Numbered from the stretch's first letter, positions 45,323-54,894 are shown. The stretch is DNA of 64,000 nucleotides from Perlabentimonas sp034003245 (GCA_034003245.1 JAVEYY010000015.1:28492-92491), one strand, 5' to 3'. A program made the numbers and translations. Notes: generated by a model from the letters alone, not told the origin.

Positions 45323-46021
45323 ATGGAAAAAGCAAAAACTAGAATTCTACTGGCAGAAGACGATGAGAATTTGGGCCTACTCCTAAAAGAGTATCTTCAG
45401 GCAAAAGGATACGAAACTGATCTATATAAAGACGGCGAAAAGGCTTACAAGGGCTTTAACAATAACCATTACGATATTTGCATTCTGGATGTAATGATGC
45501 CTATTAAGGACGGATTTTCGTTGGCAAAGGATATTCGAACCATCAACAGCAGTATGCCCATCCTATTCCTAACAGCCAAGTCGATGAAGGAAGATGTGCT
45601 CGAAGGGTTCACCATAGGCGCAGATGACTACATGACCAAACCATTCAGCATTGAGGAGCTACTGCTTCGCATAGAGGCCATTCTCCGAAGAACTCGCAAC
45701 GACGCTTCCGCATCTAACCAAGAGAATTTTCACATTGGCAACTACGAGTTCGATGTTACCAAGCAAACCCTAACCCTGGGCGACAGCTCTAAAAGGCTAA
45801 CCACCAAGGAATCGGAGCTTTTAAGATACCTTTGCCTAAACAAGAACTCCGTGCTCGATCGCAACTTTGCGCTTAAAACCATATGGATTGACGATAGCTA
45901 CTTTAATGCACGCAGCATGGATGTGTATATCACCAAGCTTAGGAAGTACCTTAGCGATGATCCATCGGTTGAAATCATAAATGTGAGGGGAAAAGGATTC
46001 AAGTTGATTTCAAATCCCTAA
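45323..46021 (+). CDS. rprY: OmpR/PhoB-type response regulator (RprY-like)
   Basis: A 232-residue regulator. The receiver domain (about 6-120) has acidic EDDEN, the phospho-accepting Asp in DICILDVMMPIKDGF, and KPFSIEELLLRIEAILRR. The winged-helix DNA-binding domain (about 135-230) contains LTTKESELLRYLCLN and TIWIDDSYFNARSMDVYITKLRKYL. The sequence closely follows what I recall of Bacteroides RprY. It ends at a strong terminator. Confidence 0.9.
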   Translation: MEKAKTRILLAEDDENLGLLLKEYLQAKGYETDLYKDGEKAYKGFNNNHYDICILDVMMPIKDGFSLAKDIRTINSSMPILFLTAKSMKEDVLEGFTIGADDYMTKPFSIEELLLRIEAILRRTRNDASASNQENFHIGNYEFDVTKQTLTLGDSSKRLTTKESELLRYLCLNKNSVLDRNFALKTIWIDDSYFNARSMDVYITKLRKYLSDDPSVEIINVRGKGFKLISNP

Positions 46022-46039
46022 ACCCACCATTTGGTCACA

Positions 46040-46085
46040 AAAAAGTGGTGAATGTCTGCTAATGCGCTGCCATTCACCACTTTTT
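46040..46085 (+). terminator. Terminator after the RprXY-like pair
   Basis: A 15-bp perfect stem (AAAAAGTGGTGAATG / CATTCACCACTTTTT) with a 16-nt loop and a T-run, 19 nt past the regulator's stop. Confidence 0.88.
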
Positions 46086-46234
46086 ATTGATGCGCAAAGA
46101 ATTATTTCTAAAATAAATAACCATTTAACCACTTTTTCGTTAAATTTGTTGTAATGCCAATGGTCCAAAACCATTGTCATCTCGTTTTTTTGTGCTATCA
46201 TTGATGTTGAAATTGGATTGTAACAGAACGAATC

Positions 46235-46615
46235 ATGGAAAAGATAGTAATTGAGCCCACAAACGAAACGCCCAAAGTAATACTTGATAAGGAAAACAGT
46301 GTGTTTGAGTTCTCTGGAAACTCCCTACCCGAAGACGTTTCAACTTTTTTTCACCCAATACTCAACTGGTTCGATGAGTATGCCAAGGCTCCCAACAAAT
46401 CAACTAGGATTAGCTTTAACTTTGAATACTACAATACTTCATCCTCCAAGATGATCCTTAAACTTTTAGAGAAATTCCGCGATATTCATCGAAGCGGGTA
46501 CGATGTGGAGGTACACTGGCACTACCTTGAGGATGATGAAGATATGATTGAGGCTGGAGAAGATTACTCTGAAAACATTAAGGTTCCCTTCAAGTTTATA
46601 GCACATAGTAGGTGA
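46235..46615 (+). CDS. DUF1987 / SiaC-family protein
   Basis: A 126-residue protein of the SiaC (DUF1987) family. In Pseudomonas aeruginosa SiaC is phosphorylated by SiaB, dephosphorylated by SiaA and, when unphosphorylated, activates the diguanylate cyclase SiaD. Family blocks seen: EKIVIEPTNETPKVILDKEN, GNSLPEDVSTFFHPILNWF and FNFEYYNTSSSKMIL, which spans the phospho-acceptor region. No SiaA, SiaB or SiaD gene is adjacent. The GH16-like gene starts 32 nt later and may share its transcript. Confidence 0.88.
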   Translation: MEKIVIEPTNETPKVILDKENSVFEFSGNSLPEDVSTFFHPILNWFDEYAKAPNKSTRISFNFEYYNTSSSKMILKLLEKFRDIHRSGYDVEVHWHYLEDDEDMIEAGEDYSENIKVPFKFIAHSR

Positions 46616-46647
46616 TCCCTAGTAACCCGTAACCCTATAACCAAAAA

Positions 46648-48135
46648 ATGGCATCACAAACGTTACGCCTCACTGCACTTAAGCTCTTTGGTCGTTTCCC
46701 AAAAACCGAGGAGGTTGAAAACAAAGATAGAGCCCTTCGTGAAGAGTACGCCGAATATCTTCGATTTGGGCAATCGGAGGAGTATGCTCACTACTTAGCG
46801 CTTAAAGAATACGTTGAATCAGGTGAGCCTCTTAAGGTGAAAAATGAGCTCAATGTCCTACGGTTTCCAAACTCGGAAGAGCATCGCAAAGAGATAGAGT
46901 TTTCGAAGCTAAAAAAGAATGGGTCTATTAGAAATTACCTCCGTATTAAGGACTCCGATATACTAAACCAGTATAAATCGATTGAACTTTCTGGAAAACC
47001 TACGCGATACGAGGAACTCAAGCAGGAGGTGAATACCCCTGAGTATAGAAATAATCGTAAGGAACATAAGAAAAACAACAGCAACGAGTACCAACATGAG
47101 TTAGAGTTTCACAAGCTACGAGTTGATGCTGATGTGAAAAAATACTTCAAGTTAAAGAGCTGGAAACCCCTTAAGGATTACTTTGAACTTGAAGGATCAG
47201 ACACCGTAGAACAGTACTACGAGCTAGAGAAATACATCTCCTCTACAGAATTTATCGAACGGAAAACTTACCTGCTATCGAAGAATAAGTTTGAGCAAAC
47301 CGAGGCCTATCAGAAACTTACCGAGTATAATACGCTTAATAAATCGGAGAAAATTAAGTGGTTTTTAAGTCTGAATAACTCCAAAAAGTTTGACGAAATC
47401 AAGCGTTGGGAGCTAACCTTTTCCGACGATTTTGAGGGTAATTCACTGAATACCCAAACCTGGTTGACCCGCTACTTCTGGGGCGAAGCCTTAATCCATA
47501 ATAGCTACTCTCTGGCTGGAGATCTACACTCCAACACCAACGGGAAAAACATAGAAGTTTCGAATAGTATTTTCAAGATTACTACCCGAAAACAGCAGGC
47601 CGAAGGAATTGCGTGGGATGGAAAGTATGGATTCTTTCCTAAAACTTTTGAGTACACCTCGGGATTAGTTAATACGGGGCAAGCATTCCGCCAAAAGTAC
47701 GGACGATTTGAAGCAAAGCTGAAGTTCACCATGATGCCAAATATTTACCACGCATTCTGGCTTGTGGGCGATAAGATGCTCCCTCACATTGATGTGGTTA
47801 GGCAAAACGGTAAGAGTAAAGTAAAAGTGCAGGGCTCAATATTTGGCGTCGATGGACAGAGCAGTAAAACCCGCAGCATTAAATCGGCATTAAATGGTTT
47901 CGATTTCAAGAATAACTTCTTTATCCTTGGCATCGATTGGTCGCCAAACAAAATGGTGTGGACCATAAATGGTATACCCTACATGGAGACTAACCGTTAC
48001 CTACCCGATAGTCCCGCATATCTGGTTTTCTCCTCGGGTGTAACAGCCAAGGCCAACGACGATCAGCTTCCTGCTACCCTTGAAGTTGACTGGGTAAAAT
48101 GCTGGAAAGACACAACTACAACAAGTTATAGTTAA
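46648..48135 (+). CDS. GH16-fold protein lacking catalytic glutamates, with N-terminal repeats
   Basis: A 495-residue protein without a signal peptide. Residues about 30-250 are charged and Tyr-rich and seem built from four degenerate repeats of about 56-68 residues, starting near 36, 96, 164 and 220; two share the pattern YxxLKxxxxLxxYxxLExS followed by YEELxx. Residues about 252-487 match the concanavalin-like GH16 fold: RWELTFSDDFEGNSLNTQTW, SGLVNTGQAFRQKYGRFEAKLKF and HAFWLVGDK. The GH16 catalytic ExDxxE is here HIDVVR (380-385), so nucleophile and acid/base Glu are both gone. It is probably a carbohydrate- or protein-binding scaffold, not a hydrolase. It lies 32 nt after the SiaC-like gene. 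Confidence 0.82.
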   Translation: MASQTLRLTALKLFGRFPKTEEVENKDRALREEYAEYLRFGQSEEYAHYLALKEYVESGEPLKVKNELNVLRFPNSEEHRKEIEFSKLKKNGSIRNYLRIKDSDILNQYKSIELSGKPTRYEELKQEVNTPEYRNNRKEHKKNNSNEYQHELEFHKLRVDADVKKYFKLKSWKPLKDYFELEGSDTVEQYYELEKYISSTEFIERKTYLLSKNKFEQTEAYQKLTEYNTLNKSEKIKWFLSLNNSKKFDEIKRWELTFSDDFEGNSLNTQTWLTRYFWGEALIHNSYSLAGDLHSNTNGKNIEVSNSIFKITTRKQQAEGIAWDGKYGFFPKTFEYTSGLVNTGQAFRQKYGRFEAKLKFTMMPNIYHAFWLVGDKMLPHIDVVRQNGKSKVKVQGSIFGVDGQSSKTRSIKSALNGFDFKNNFFILGIDWSPNKMVWTINGIPYMETNRYLPDSPAYLVFSSGVTAKANDDQLPATLEVDWVKCWKDTTTTSYS

Positions 48136-48141
48136 TTCTTG

Positions 48142-48202
48142 ATCCCCCATAAAATGCAGCGGGCTAAGGATAAACCTTAGCCCGCTGCATTTTATGGGGG
48201 AT
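48142..48202. terminator. 28-bp perfect bidirectional terminator
   Basis: ATCCCCCATAAAATGC onward through 48169 pairs without mismatch with 48175-48202 around a 5-nt loop, between the convergent GH16-like and lepA genes. Confidence 0.88.
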
Positions 48203-48208
48203 AGTACT

Positions 48209-49996
48209 CTAATCCATCTTAAGAACCGCAAGGAATGCCTGCTGAGGAACCTCAACGTTACCTACTTGGCGCATACGTTTCTTACCTTTTTTCTGCTTCT
48301 CCAGTAGCTTACGCTTTCGAGAAATATCTCCACCGTAACACTTGGCTGTAACGTCCTTACGAAGGGCTTTAATGGTCTCTCTGGCGATCACCTTAGTACC
48401 AATGGCTGCCTGAATGGCTATGTCGAACTGCTGGCGTGGAATAAGCTCCTTTAACTTCTCGCACATCCTACGCCCAAATGAGTATGCGTAGTCGCGGTGA
48501 ATAAGCGTTGACAAGGCATCAACCATCTCGCCGTTGAGCAGGACGTCGAGCCTAACCAAATTGGCAATTTGGTATCCCTCCATATGATAATCGAGCGAAG
48601 CATAACCGCGCGAAATGGATTTAAGCTTATCGTAGAAATCGAAGACGATTTCCGATAGGGGCATCACAAAGGTGAGCTCAATACGATTTGTGGTTAGGAA
48701 TACCTGATTTTTAAGCTCTCCGCGCTTATCGATGCAAAGTTTCATCACGACTCCAAGCGAATCGCTATTTGTAATAATTTGAGCCTTTATGGTTGGCTCT
48801 TCAATCCTATCGATTAAGTTGGGTGCGGGCAATCCACTTGGGTTGTGTATTTCGATAATCTCGCCCTTGGTGGTGTAAACGTTATACGATACGTTTGGAA
48901 CGGTTGTGATTACATCGATATCGAATTCGCGGTATAGACGTTCCTGAACAATCTCCATATGAAGAAGTCCTAGGAAACCACATCGGAAGCCGAAACCCAA
49001 AGCTAGTGAACTCTCAGGCTCATAGGTAAGCGAAGCGTCGTTGAGCTTAAGCTTGTCGAGCGAGGCTCGCAGATCCTCGTACTCATCCGCCTCAACGGGG
49101 TATAGACCGGCAAAAACCATAGGTTTTACATCTTCAAAACCTGCTATACCCTTGGTACATGGCCTCTCGACATGGGTAATTGTATCACCTACCTTAACCT
49201 CGGCAGAGTTTTTTATTCCCGAGATAATATACCCCACGTTACCAGCACTCATGCTATCTTTGGGCACCATTTTAAGCTGAAGAATTCCCACTTCATCAGC
49301 ATCGTACTGCTGGTTAGTGTTGAAAAATTTTACCCTATCGCCCTTACGAATAGTGCCGTTAAAAATTTTGAAGTAGGCAATAATGCCCCGAAACGAGTTG
49401 AAAACGGAGTCGAAAATAAGTGCTTGCAGCGGAGCTTCGGGATCGCCTTTTGGCGGTGGCACACGCTTAACAATTGCCTCAAGCACTTCCTCCACCCCTA
49501 ACCCAGTTTTTGCACTTGTGGCAAGAATATCGTCGCGGTCGCACCCTATCAGTTCTACAATCTGATCCTTTACGTCATCCACCATTGCTGCGTCCATATC
49601 AATCTTGTTCACTACAGGAATAATCTCCAAGTCGTGTCCAATGGCAAGATATAGGTTTGATATGGTTTGGGCCTGAATGCCCTGCGTTGCGTCAACAATT
49701 AGCAGAGCGCCCTCACAGGAGGCAATGGCTCGAGAAACCTCGTAGGAAAAATCGACATGGCCTGGAGTATCGATAAGGTTGAGGATATACTTTTGCCCAT
49801 CGAGTTCGTAGTTCATTTGAATGGCATGGCTCTTAATGGTTATGCCCTTCTCACGCTCCAAATCCATGCTGTCAAGAACCTGCTCCTGTGTCTCTTTTTC
49901 GGTAAGAGTGTGGGTAAAGCCCAGAAGCCTGTCGGCTAATGTACTCTTACCGTGATCGATATGCGCAATAATGCAAAAATTGCGTATGTTATTCAT
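48209..49996 (-). CDS. lepA: Elongation factor 4 (LepA)
   Basis: A 595-residue ribosomal back-translocase GTPase. GTPase motifs: IAHIDHGKSTLADRLL (G1), DTPGHVDFSYEVSRA (G3) and VVNKIDMDAA (G4). The elongation-factor core is followed by the LepA-specific C-terminal domain (QQFDIAIQAAIGTKVIARE, VTAKCYGGDISRKRKLLEKQKKGKKRMR). Length matches the family. A -7 element (50017-50024) lies 20 nt upstream. Confidence 0.98.
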   Translation of the reverse strand: MNNIRNFCIIAHIDHGKSTLADRLLGFTHTLTEKETQEQVLDSMDLEREKGITIKSHAIQMNYELDGQKYILNLIDTPGHVDFSYEVSRAIASCEGALLIVDATQGIQAQTISNLYLAIGHDLEIIPVVNKIDMDAAMVDDVKDQIVELIGCDRDDILATSAKTGLGVEEVLEAIVKRVPPPKGDPEAPLQALIFDSVFNSFRGIIAYFKIFNGTIRKGDRVKFFNTNQQYDADEVGILQLKMVPKDSMSAGNVGYIISGIKNSAEVKVGDTITHVERPCTKGIAGFEDVKPMVFAGLYPVEADEYEDLRASLDKLKLNDASLTYEPESSLALGFGFRCGFLGLLHMEIVQERLYREFDIDVITTVPNVSYNVYTTKGEIIEIHNPSGLPAPNLIDRIEEPTIKAQIITNSDSLGVVMKLCIDKRGELKNQVFLTTNRIELTFVMPLSEIVFDFYDKLKSISRGYASLDYHMEGYQIANLVRLDVLLNGEMVDALSTLIHRDYAYSFGRRMCEKLKELIPRQQFDIAIQAAIGTKVIARETIKALRKDVTAKCYGGDISRKRKLLEKQKKGKKRMRQVGNVEVPQQAFLAVLKMD

Positions 49997-50016
49997 CGTT
50001 TAGTCTATTTGGGTGG

Positions 50017-50024
50017 CAAAGATA
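50017..50024 (-). promoter_or_regulatory. -7 element for lepA
   Basis: The minus strand reads TATCTTTG, 20 nt upstream of the lepA ATG and downstream of the infB terminator. Confidence 0.45.
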
Positions 50025-50071
50025 TTCAAATTTAGGGAATTTGGGAATAGCATGTGTCAAAAGTAGGTAGA

Positions 50072-50098
50072 CAAAAAAAGGGGCTTTGCGCCCCTTTT
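50072..50098 (-). terminator. Terminator of the rimP-nusA-infB operon
   Basis: A 9-bp perfect stem (AAAAGGGGC / GCCCCTTTT, 5-nt loop) is followed on the minus strand by seven T, 21 nt past the infB stop. Confidence 0.92.
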
Positions 50099-50119
50099 AA
50101 TAGCCAATATGAAGTTATG

Positions 50120-53071
50120 CTATAACTTTCTTTTTACTTCTACCTCTTGGAATGATTCAACGATATCGCCAACTTTTATGTCGTTAAAGTTGTTGATATT
50201 AAGTCCACACTCGAACCCGTTGGCCACCTCTTTTGCATCATCCTTAAAGCGTTTGAGAGAACCTAAATCACCAGTATACACAACAATTCCATCGCGAATT
50301 AAACGGCATTTGGCATTACGAATAATTTTTCCTTCGCGAACGATACAACCGGCAACGGTTCCAACCTTGGTGATCTTGAACGCCTCAAGAACTTCGGCTG
50401 TTCCCACAATCTCCTCCTTAATCTCGGGCGATAGCATGCCTTCCATGGCCGCCCTCACCTCGTTGATGGCATCGTAGATAATGGAGTAGATACGGATATC
50501 GATCTCCTCCTTCTCGGCCAGCTTGCGGGCTCCCATCGAAGGCCGAACTTGGAATCCAATCACAATTGCATTGGATGCAGCAGCTAGCAGAATATCAGAT
50601 TCTGATATCTGACCAACAGCCTTATGGATTATATTAACCTGAATTTGCTCAGTTGACAGCTTGATAAGTGAATCCGAAAGCGCCTCGATTGATCCATCAA
50701 CATCACCTTTAAGCACAATGTTGAGTTCCTGGAAGTTGCCAATGGCAATACGGCGGCCAATCTCGTCGAGAGTAATATGCTTTTGAGCCCTTAGTCCCTG
50801 CATGCGCTGCAGCTGCTCACGCTTGTTGGCAATCTCTTTAGCTTCCTTGTCGGTATCCATAATGTTAAAGTAGTCACCTGCTAAGGGCGCACCATTTAGG
50901 CCAATTACCTGAACAGGAGTAGATGGTCCGGCTTCAGTTATTCGCTTGCCACGTTCGTTGAACATGGCTTTAACGTGACCAAAATGCGTACCAGCAAGCA
51001 TAATATCGCCCTGCCGAAGCGTACCGGCATGAACCAGAACGGTAGCCGTATAGCCACGTCCCTTATCCAGGGTTGATTCAATGACCGTACCGTTGGCGCG
51101 CTTGGATGGATTTGCCTTCAAATCGAGCATCTCTGCCTCAAGAAGAACCTTGTCGAGCAGTTTATCGATATTTAAACCGTTTTTTGCCGAAATATCCTGA
51201 CTCTGATACTTTCCGCCCCAGTCCTCAACCAAGTAGTTCATGTTAGCAAGAGCTTCCTTAATCTTCTCTGGATTAGCGTTGGGCCTATCAATTTTGTTTA
51301 TGGCAAAAACCATAGGTACACCAGCGGCGCTGGCGTGATTTATAGCCTCAATTGTTTGGGGCATTACGTTGTCGTCGGCAGCCACCACAATAATGGCCAC
51401 ATCGGTAATTTTGGCTCCACGAGCACGCATGGCTGTAAATGCCTCGTGACCTGGAGTATCGAGGAAAGTGATTTGCTTTCCATTTTCAAGTTCAACAGCG
51501 TAAGCGCCGATGTGCTGAGTAATCCCACCTGCCTCACCAGCAATTACGTTGGCACTTCGAACAAAGTCTAGAAGTGATGTTTTTCCATGGTCTACGTGAC
51601 CCATTACGGTTACAATGGGAGCGCGTGGCTTCATGTCTTCTGGTTTATCCTCTTCAATACCAATGGCTTCCTGGAGATCAACGCTAACAAACTCCACCTT
51701 GTAACCAAACTCATCGGCTACCAATGCCATGGTTTCGGCATCGAGACGCTGATTGATTGACACCATGAGTCCAAGGTTCATACAAACCTCAATTACCTCA
51801 GTAGGCGAAACGTCGATCATGTTGGCCAACTCGTTGGCCGAAACAAATTCTGTAACCTTAAGGATTTGCTTCTCCTGCTCTTCGCGCTCTAACTCCTGTT
51901 GATGGCGGGCACTCACCATATCACGCTTTTCGCGTCTATATTTTGAAGCTTTGGTTTTTCCGCCTTTGCTAGTTAACCTGGCAAGCGTCTCCTTGATCTG
52001 CTTTTGAACATCCTCCTCGCTCACCTCTTGGCGCAGCTGCTTCTTTTTCTTTTTCTTTAGGCTTGCTCCTCCACCAGCAGCAGGCTGTGCACCTGTTTGC
52101 TTTTGGGGAACTGCACCTGGACGTTTCTCGTCGGGGTTAACGGTTACCTTTTGATTATCCTTACGTATACGTTTACGACGTTTTTTCTTGGCCTTACCGT
52201 TCTCTGCACCTGGTGCTCCCTGTGCGCCTGGAGTTCCACCATTGGTTGCCTTCTTTTTGGGCTCCATGGTGGTCAAGTCAATTTTCCCAACCACAACTGG
52301 GCCAGTTAATTTCTCAACCTCGGAACGATAAAAGACTACCTCGGCCTGGGGTTTTTCCTTAGGCTCTTCTGCTTTGGGGGTAGGTCTCTCTTCTGCTTCC
52401 TTAACATTTGAGGGTTTTGGTTTCTCAGCATGCTTGGGAGCGTGTGGTTTTGGTTTACCCTCCTCTTGTACTGGCACCTGTTCAGCCTTTTTAATTTTCT
52501 TGATGGGCTTTCGCTGGTTTATTTCATCAACATCGAGTTTACCAACCACTTTGGGTGGCTCAATCCGATGCTTTTCGGTCTCGATATGTTCAATGGGCTC
52601 TTTGGTCTTCTCCTTGGGTTGAGGAGGAGCCGCTGGAGTTTCCTGCTTAGCAACAGGAACCTCTTTCTTCTCAACATTAAGGTCGATTTTACCTTTAACC
52701 TTTAGCTGAATTTGTGGCTTTTCCGTCTTGAATGTCTCTTTTTCTGGAGTAACATTTTTAACCATCACTTCCTCATCGCCGGCATCAGCCTCGTCGTCAT
52801 CGGATATCGCATCCTCAACATCATCAATAGATACAGATTCTTTCTTCTCGCGAAGGTTTATTAGGCTAACCTTTTGCGATTCCTTTTTGAGGTTGATCTC
52901 CGCACCAAATTCCTTTGCAAGCACTTCGTAAAGGTTAGCGTCGACCTTGGTATTGGGATTGCTCTCTATCTTGTGACCCTTTTTGCTTAAAAAATCTACC
53001 AAGGTAGTGATGCCAACATTGAACTCCCTTGCCAACTTACTTAATCTTATTGCTTTTTCGGCGTTTGTCAT
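50120..53071 (-). CDS. infB: Translation initiation factor IF-2
   Basis: A 983-residue IF-2, which places initiator tRNA on the small ribosomal subunit. An N-terminal IF2 module (RLSKLAREFNVGITTLVDFLSKKGHKIE) is followed by a long Lys/Glu/Pro-rich, low-complexity linker (about 70-400). Then come a second N-terminal domain, and the GTPase with VTVMGHVDHGKTSLLDFVR, LDTPGHEAFTAMRARGA and FAINKIDRP. Domains II-IV complete the C-terminus. It is the last gene of rimP-nusA-infB, 50 nt after nusA. Confidence 0.98.
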   Translation of the reverse strand: MTNAEKAIRLSKLAREFNVGITTLVDFLSKKGHKIESNPNTKVDANLYEVLAKEFGAEINLKKESQKVSLINLREKKESVSIDDVEDAISDDDEADAGDEEVMVKNVTPEKETFKTEKPQIQLKVKGKIDLNVEKKEVPVAKQETPAAPPQPKEKTKEPIEHIETEKHRIEPPKVVGKLDVDEINQRKPIKKIKKAEQVPVQEEGKPKPHAPKHAEKPKPSNVKEAEERPTPKAEEPKEKPQAEVVFYRSEVEKLTGPVVVGKIDLTTMEPKKKATNGGTPGAQGAPGAENGKAKKKRRKRIRKDNQKVTVNPDEKRPGAVPQKQTGAQPAAGGGASLKKKKKKQLRQEVSEEDVQKQIKETLARLTSKGGKTKASKYRREKRDMVSARHQQELEREEQEKQILKVTEFVSANELANMIDVSPTEVIEVCMNLGLMVSINQRLDAETMALVADEFGYKVEFVSVDLQEAIGIEEDKPEDMKPRAPIVTVMGHVDHGKTSLLDFVRSANVIAGEAGGITQHIGAYAVELENGKQITFLDTPGHEAFTAMRARGAKITDVAIIVVAADDNVMPQTIEAINHASAAGVPMVFAINKIDRPNANPEKIKEALANMNYLVEDWGGKYQSQDISAKNGLNIDKLLDKVLLEAEMLDLKANPSKRANGTVIESTLDKGRGYTATVLVHAGTLRQGDIMLAGTHFGHVKAMFNERGKRITEAGPSTPVQVIGLNGAPLAGDYFNIMDTDKEAKEIANKREQLQRMQGLRAQKHITLDEIGRRIAIGNFQELNIVLKGDVDGSIEALSDSLIKLSTEQIQVNIIHKAVGQISESDILLAAASNAIVIGFQVRPSMGARKLAEKEEIDIRIYSIIYDAINEVRAAMEGMLSPEIKEEIVGTAEVLEAFKITKVGTVAGCIVREGKIIRNAKCRLIRDGIVVYTGDLGSLKRFKDDAKEVANGFECGLNINNFNDIKVGDIVESFQEVEVKRKL

Positions 53072-53121
53072 ATTTTGCTAATCCAGGTTTTAAAAATTGA
53101 TGTGATCCAAACTTAACGGTA

Positions 53122-54360
53122 CTACTCAAATTCAGATTCTAAAATTCTTATGATCTCCTTAACAGTCTCCTCCTCGAGGTCGGTTCTTTTAAGCAGCTCC
53201 TCGTAAGGGATTTCAAGTACGCTCTTTGCAGTATCGCAACCAATACCTTTGAGTACATCGATTATCCAGCCATCAATTTCGTCAACAAACTCATCGAGGT
53301 TAACATCCTCCTCGTCGGGTGTATCCGCCTCGCGGAACACGTCAATTTCGTATCCGGTAAGCTGGCCGGCCAGCTTAATGTTAAATCCACCTTTCCCAAT
53401 TGCCAACGATACCTCCTCGGGTTGTAGAAAAACCTCAGCCCGCTTGCCCTTCTCGTCAATACGGATGGAGTTAATTTTTGCGGGGCTAAGGGCTCTGGTA
53501 ATGTAAAGCTGTATGTTGTTGGTAAAGTTTATCACATCGATATTCTCGTTGCGTAGTTCGCGCACAATGCCGTGAATACGACTACCCTTCATTCCAACGC
53601 AAGCACCCACTGGATCAACCCTTTCGTCGTACGACTCAACTGCAACTTTTGCACGCTCACCTGGGATTCGAACAATCTTTTTAATGGTGATAAGGCCATC
53701 GAAGATCTCGGGAACTTCCAGTTCGAATAGCCGCTCTAAGAAAACAGGTGATGTTCTGGAAAGGATAATCATGGGGGTGTTGTTGCGCATCTCAACGCGA
53801 ACAACTACGGCGCGAATGGTATCGCCTTTGCGGAAGAAATCGGAAGGGATCTGCTCGGCTTTGGGCATAATAAGCTCGTTGCCCTCGTCGTCGAGTACCA
53901 GAATCTCCTTCTTCCAAACCTGATAAACCTCACCGGTTATGATATCACCAATTCTATCCTTATACTTGGAGTAGAGGTTGTTCTTCTCCAGTTCGAGTAT
54001 GCGGGCCGTTAGGTTTTGCCTAAGTGCAAGAATTGCCCTACGGCCAAAGTCGGCTAGCTTAACCTCATCGGTAACCTCCTCGCCAACCTCGTAATCATCG
54101 TCAATTCTTTTTGCTTCAGAGATGGAAATCTGACGATTCGAGTCCTCAACCTCACCATTCTCTACAACCTCGCGGTTTCTCCAGATTTCAAAATCACCCT
54201 TGTCGATATTAATAATGATATCGTAATTGTCGTCGGAGCCATACATTTTAATAATCATGCTGCGGAATACATCCTCAAGCACGCTCATCATGGTTGGCCT
54301 GTCTATGCTTTTTAACTCCTTAAATTCGGCAAATGTGTCGGTTAAATTTATAGTACTCAT
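53122..54360 (-). CDS. nusA: Transcription termination/antitermination factor NusA
   Basis: A 412-residue NusA. The N-terminal RNA-polymerase-binding domain is at about 1-130, an S1 domain near 135-200 (GDIITGEVYQVWKKEILVLDDEG), and KH domains near 205-345 (GACVGMKGSRIHGIVRELRNENIDVI; LAIGKGGFNIKLAGQLTGYEIDV). A single short helical region closes it. The E. coli-type C-terminal acidic repeats are absent, as is usual in Bacteroidetes. It lies 24 nt after rimP. Confidence 0.97.
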   Translation of the reverse strand: MSTINLTDTFAEFKELKSIDRPTMMSVLEDVFRSMIIKMYGSDDNYDIIINIDKGDFEIWRNREVVENGEVEDSNRQISISEAKRIDDDYEVGEEVTDEVKLADFGRRAILALRQNLTARILELEKNNLYSKYKDRIGDIITGEVYQVWKKEILVLDDEGNELIMPKAEQIPSDFFRKGDTIRAVVVRVEMRNNTPMIILSRTSPVFLERLFELEVPEIFDGLITIKKIVRIPGERAKVAVESYDERVDPVGACVGMKGSRIHGIVRELRNENIDVINFTNNIQLYITRALSPAKINSIRIDEKGKRAEVFLQPEEVSLAIGKGGFNIKLAGQLTGYEIDVFREADTPDEEDVNLDEFVDEIDGWIIDVLKGIGCDTAKSVLEIPYEELLKRTDLEEETVKEIIRILESEFE

Positions 54361-54384
54361 TAGTTTTTTAGTATTTATAATATC

Positions 54385-54852
54385 TTATCGAAACGAAATC
54401 ATAACATATACGCTCTTAACACTGGAGTATTCGAATGTAAGCGGCTCAACAACTTTCTGTTTACGCTTTTTCCCTTCGGGAATAACCATTCGCTCCTCAT
54501 CGATGGTAAAACTAGTTTCGGTTACCCCGGTTAAAACGCCATGGTGTTTTTGACCACCATTGGTTAGTACCTCGAGCGATCTGCCCAAGTTTTTCTTGTA
54601 CTGGCGAGGCAAACGCAGGGCCTCGGAGAGACCAGCAGATGCGACCTCCAGCTCAAAATCCTCCTCCTCTCGGTCGAAACTCCCTTCAATAGCTCTACTA
54701 ATGGCAACACAACGATCAATAGTAATTCCACTATCGCTATCGAGTAAAACCAAAATATGGTTTCCGGTTGAAACGGTGATGTCCACCACAAACTCCGTTT
54801 CGGAGTTAAGGTGCTCATTAACAATTTCTTCTACTTTACTTTTCGCAATCAT
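54385..54852 (-). CDS. rimP: Ribosome maturation factor RimP
   Basis: A 155-residue factor for 30S subunit assembly. The N-terminal domain has VDITVSTGNHILVLLDSDSGITIDRCVAISRAIE, then FELEVASAGLSEALRLPRQYKKNLGR, and the C-terminal SH3-like domain has HHGVLTGVTETSFTI. It leads the rimP-nusA-infB operon, whose promoter and hairpin-bearing leader are at 54871-54947. Confidence 0.95.
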   Translation of the reverse strand: MIAKSKVEEIVNEHLNSETEFVVDITVSTGNHILVLLDSDSGITIDRCVAISRAIEGSFDREEEDFELEVASAGLSEALRLPRQYKKNLGRSLEVLTNGGQKHHGVLTGVTETSFTIDEERMVIPEGKKRKQKVVEPLTFEYSSVKSVYVMISFR

Positions 54853-54870
54853 TCATCAACTTATTATAAC

Positions 54871-54894
54871 AAAACAGGGGACCTAAGTCCCCTG
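54871..54894 (-). promoter_or_regulatory. Terminator-like hairpin in the rimP-nusA-infB leader
   Basis: An 8-bp perfect stem (CAGGGGAC / GTCCCCTG, 4-nt loop) is followed on the minus strand by TTTTGTT. It lies between the predicted promoter (54917-54947) and the rimP ATG, so any transcript of the operon must cross it. It could be an attenuator, or the terminator of the upstream secreted-protein gene, or both. Confidence 0.6.

Noticed and set aside
48142..48202. A MITE or transposon end, because of the long perfect palindrome
   Set aside because: It lies exactly between convergent stops and explains itself as a bidirectional terminator; no target duplication was seen.
52097..52705. Long plus-strand frames inside infB
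   Set aside because: They arise opposite the low-complexity Lys/Glu/Pro linker of IF-2 and have no start context or domain.
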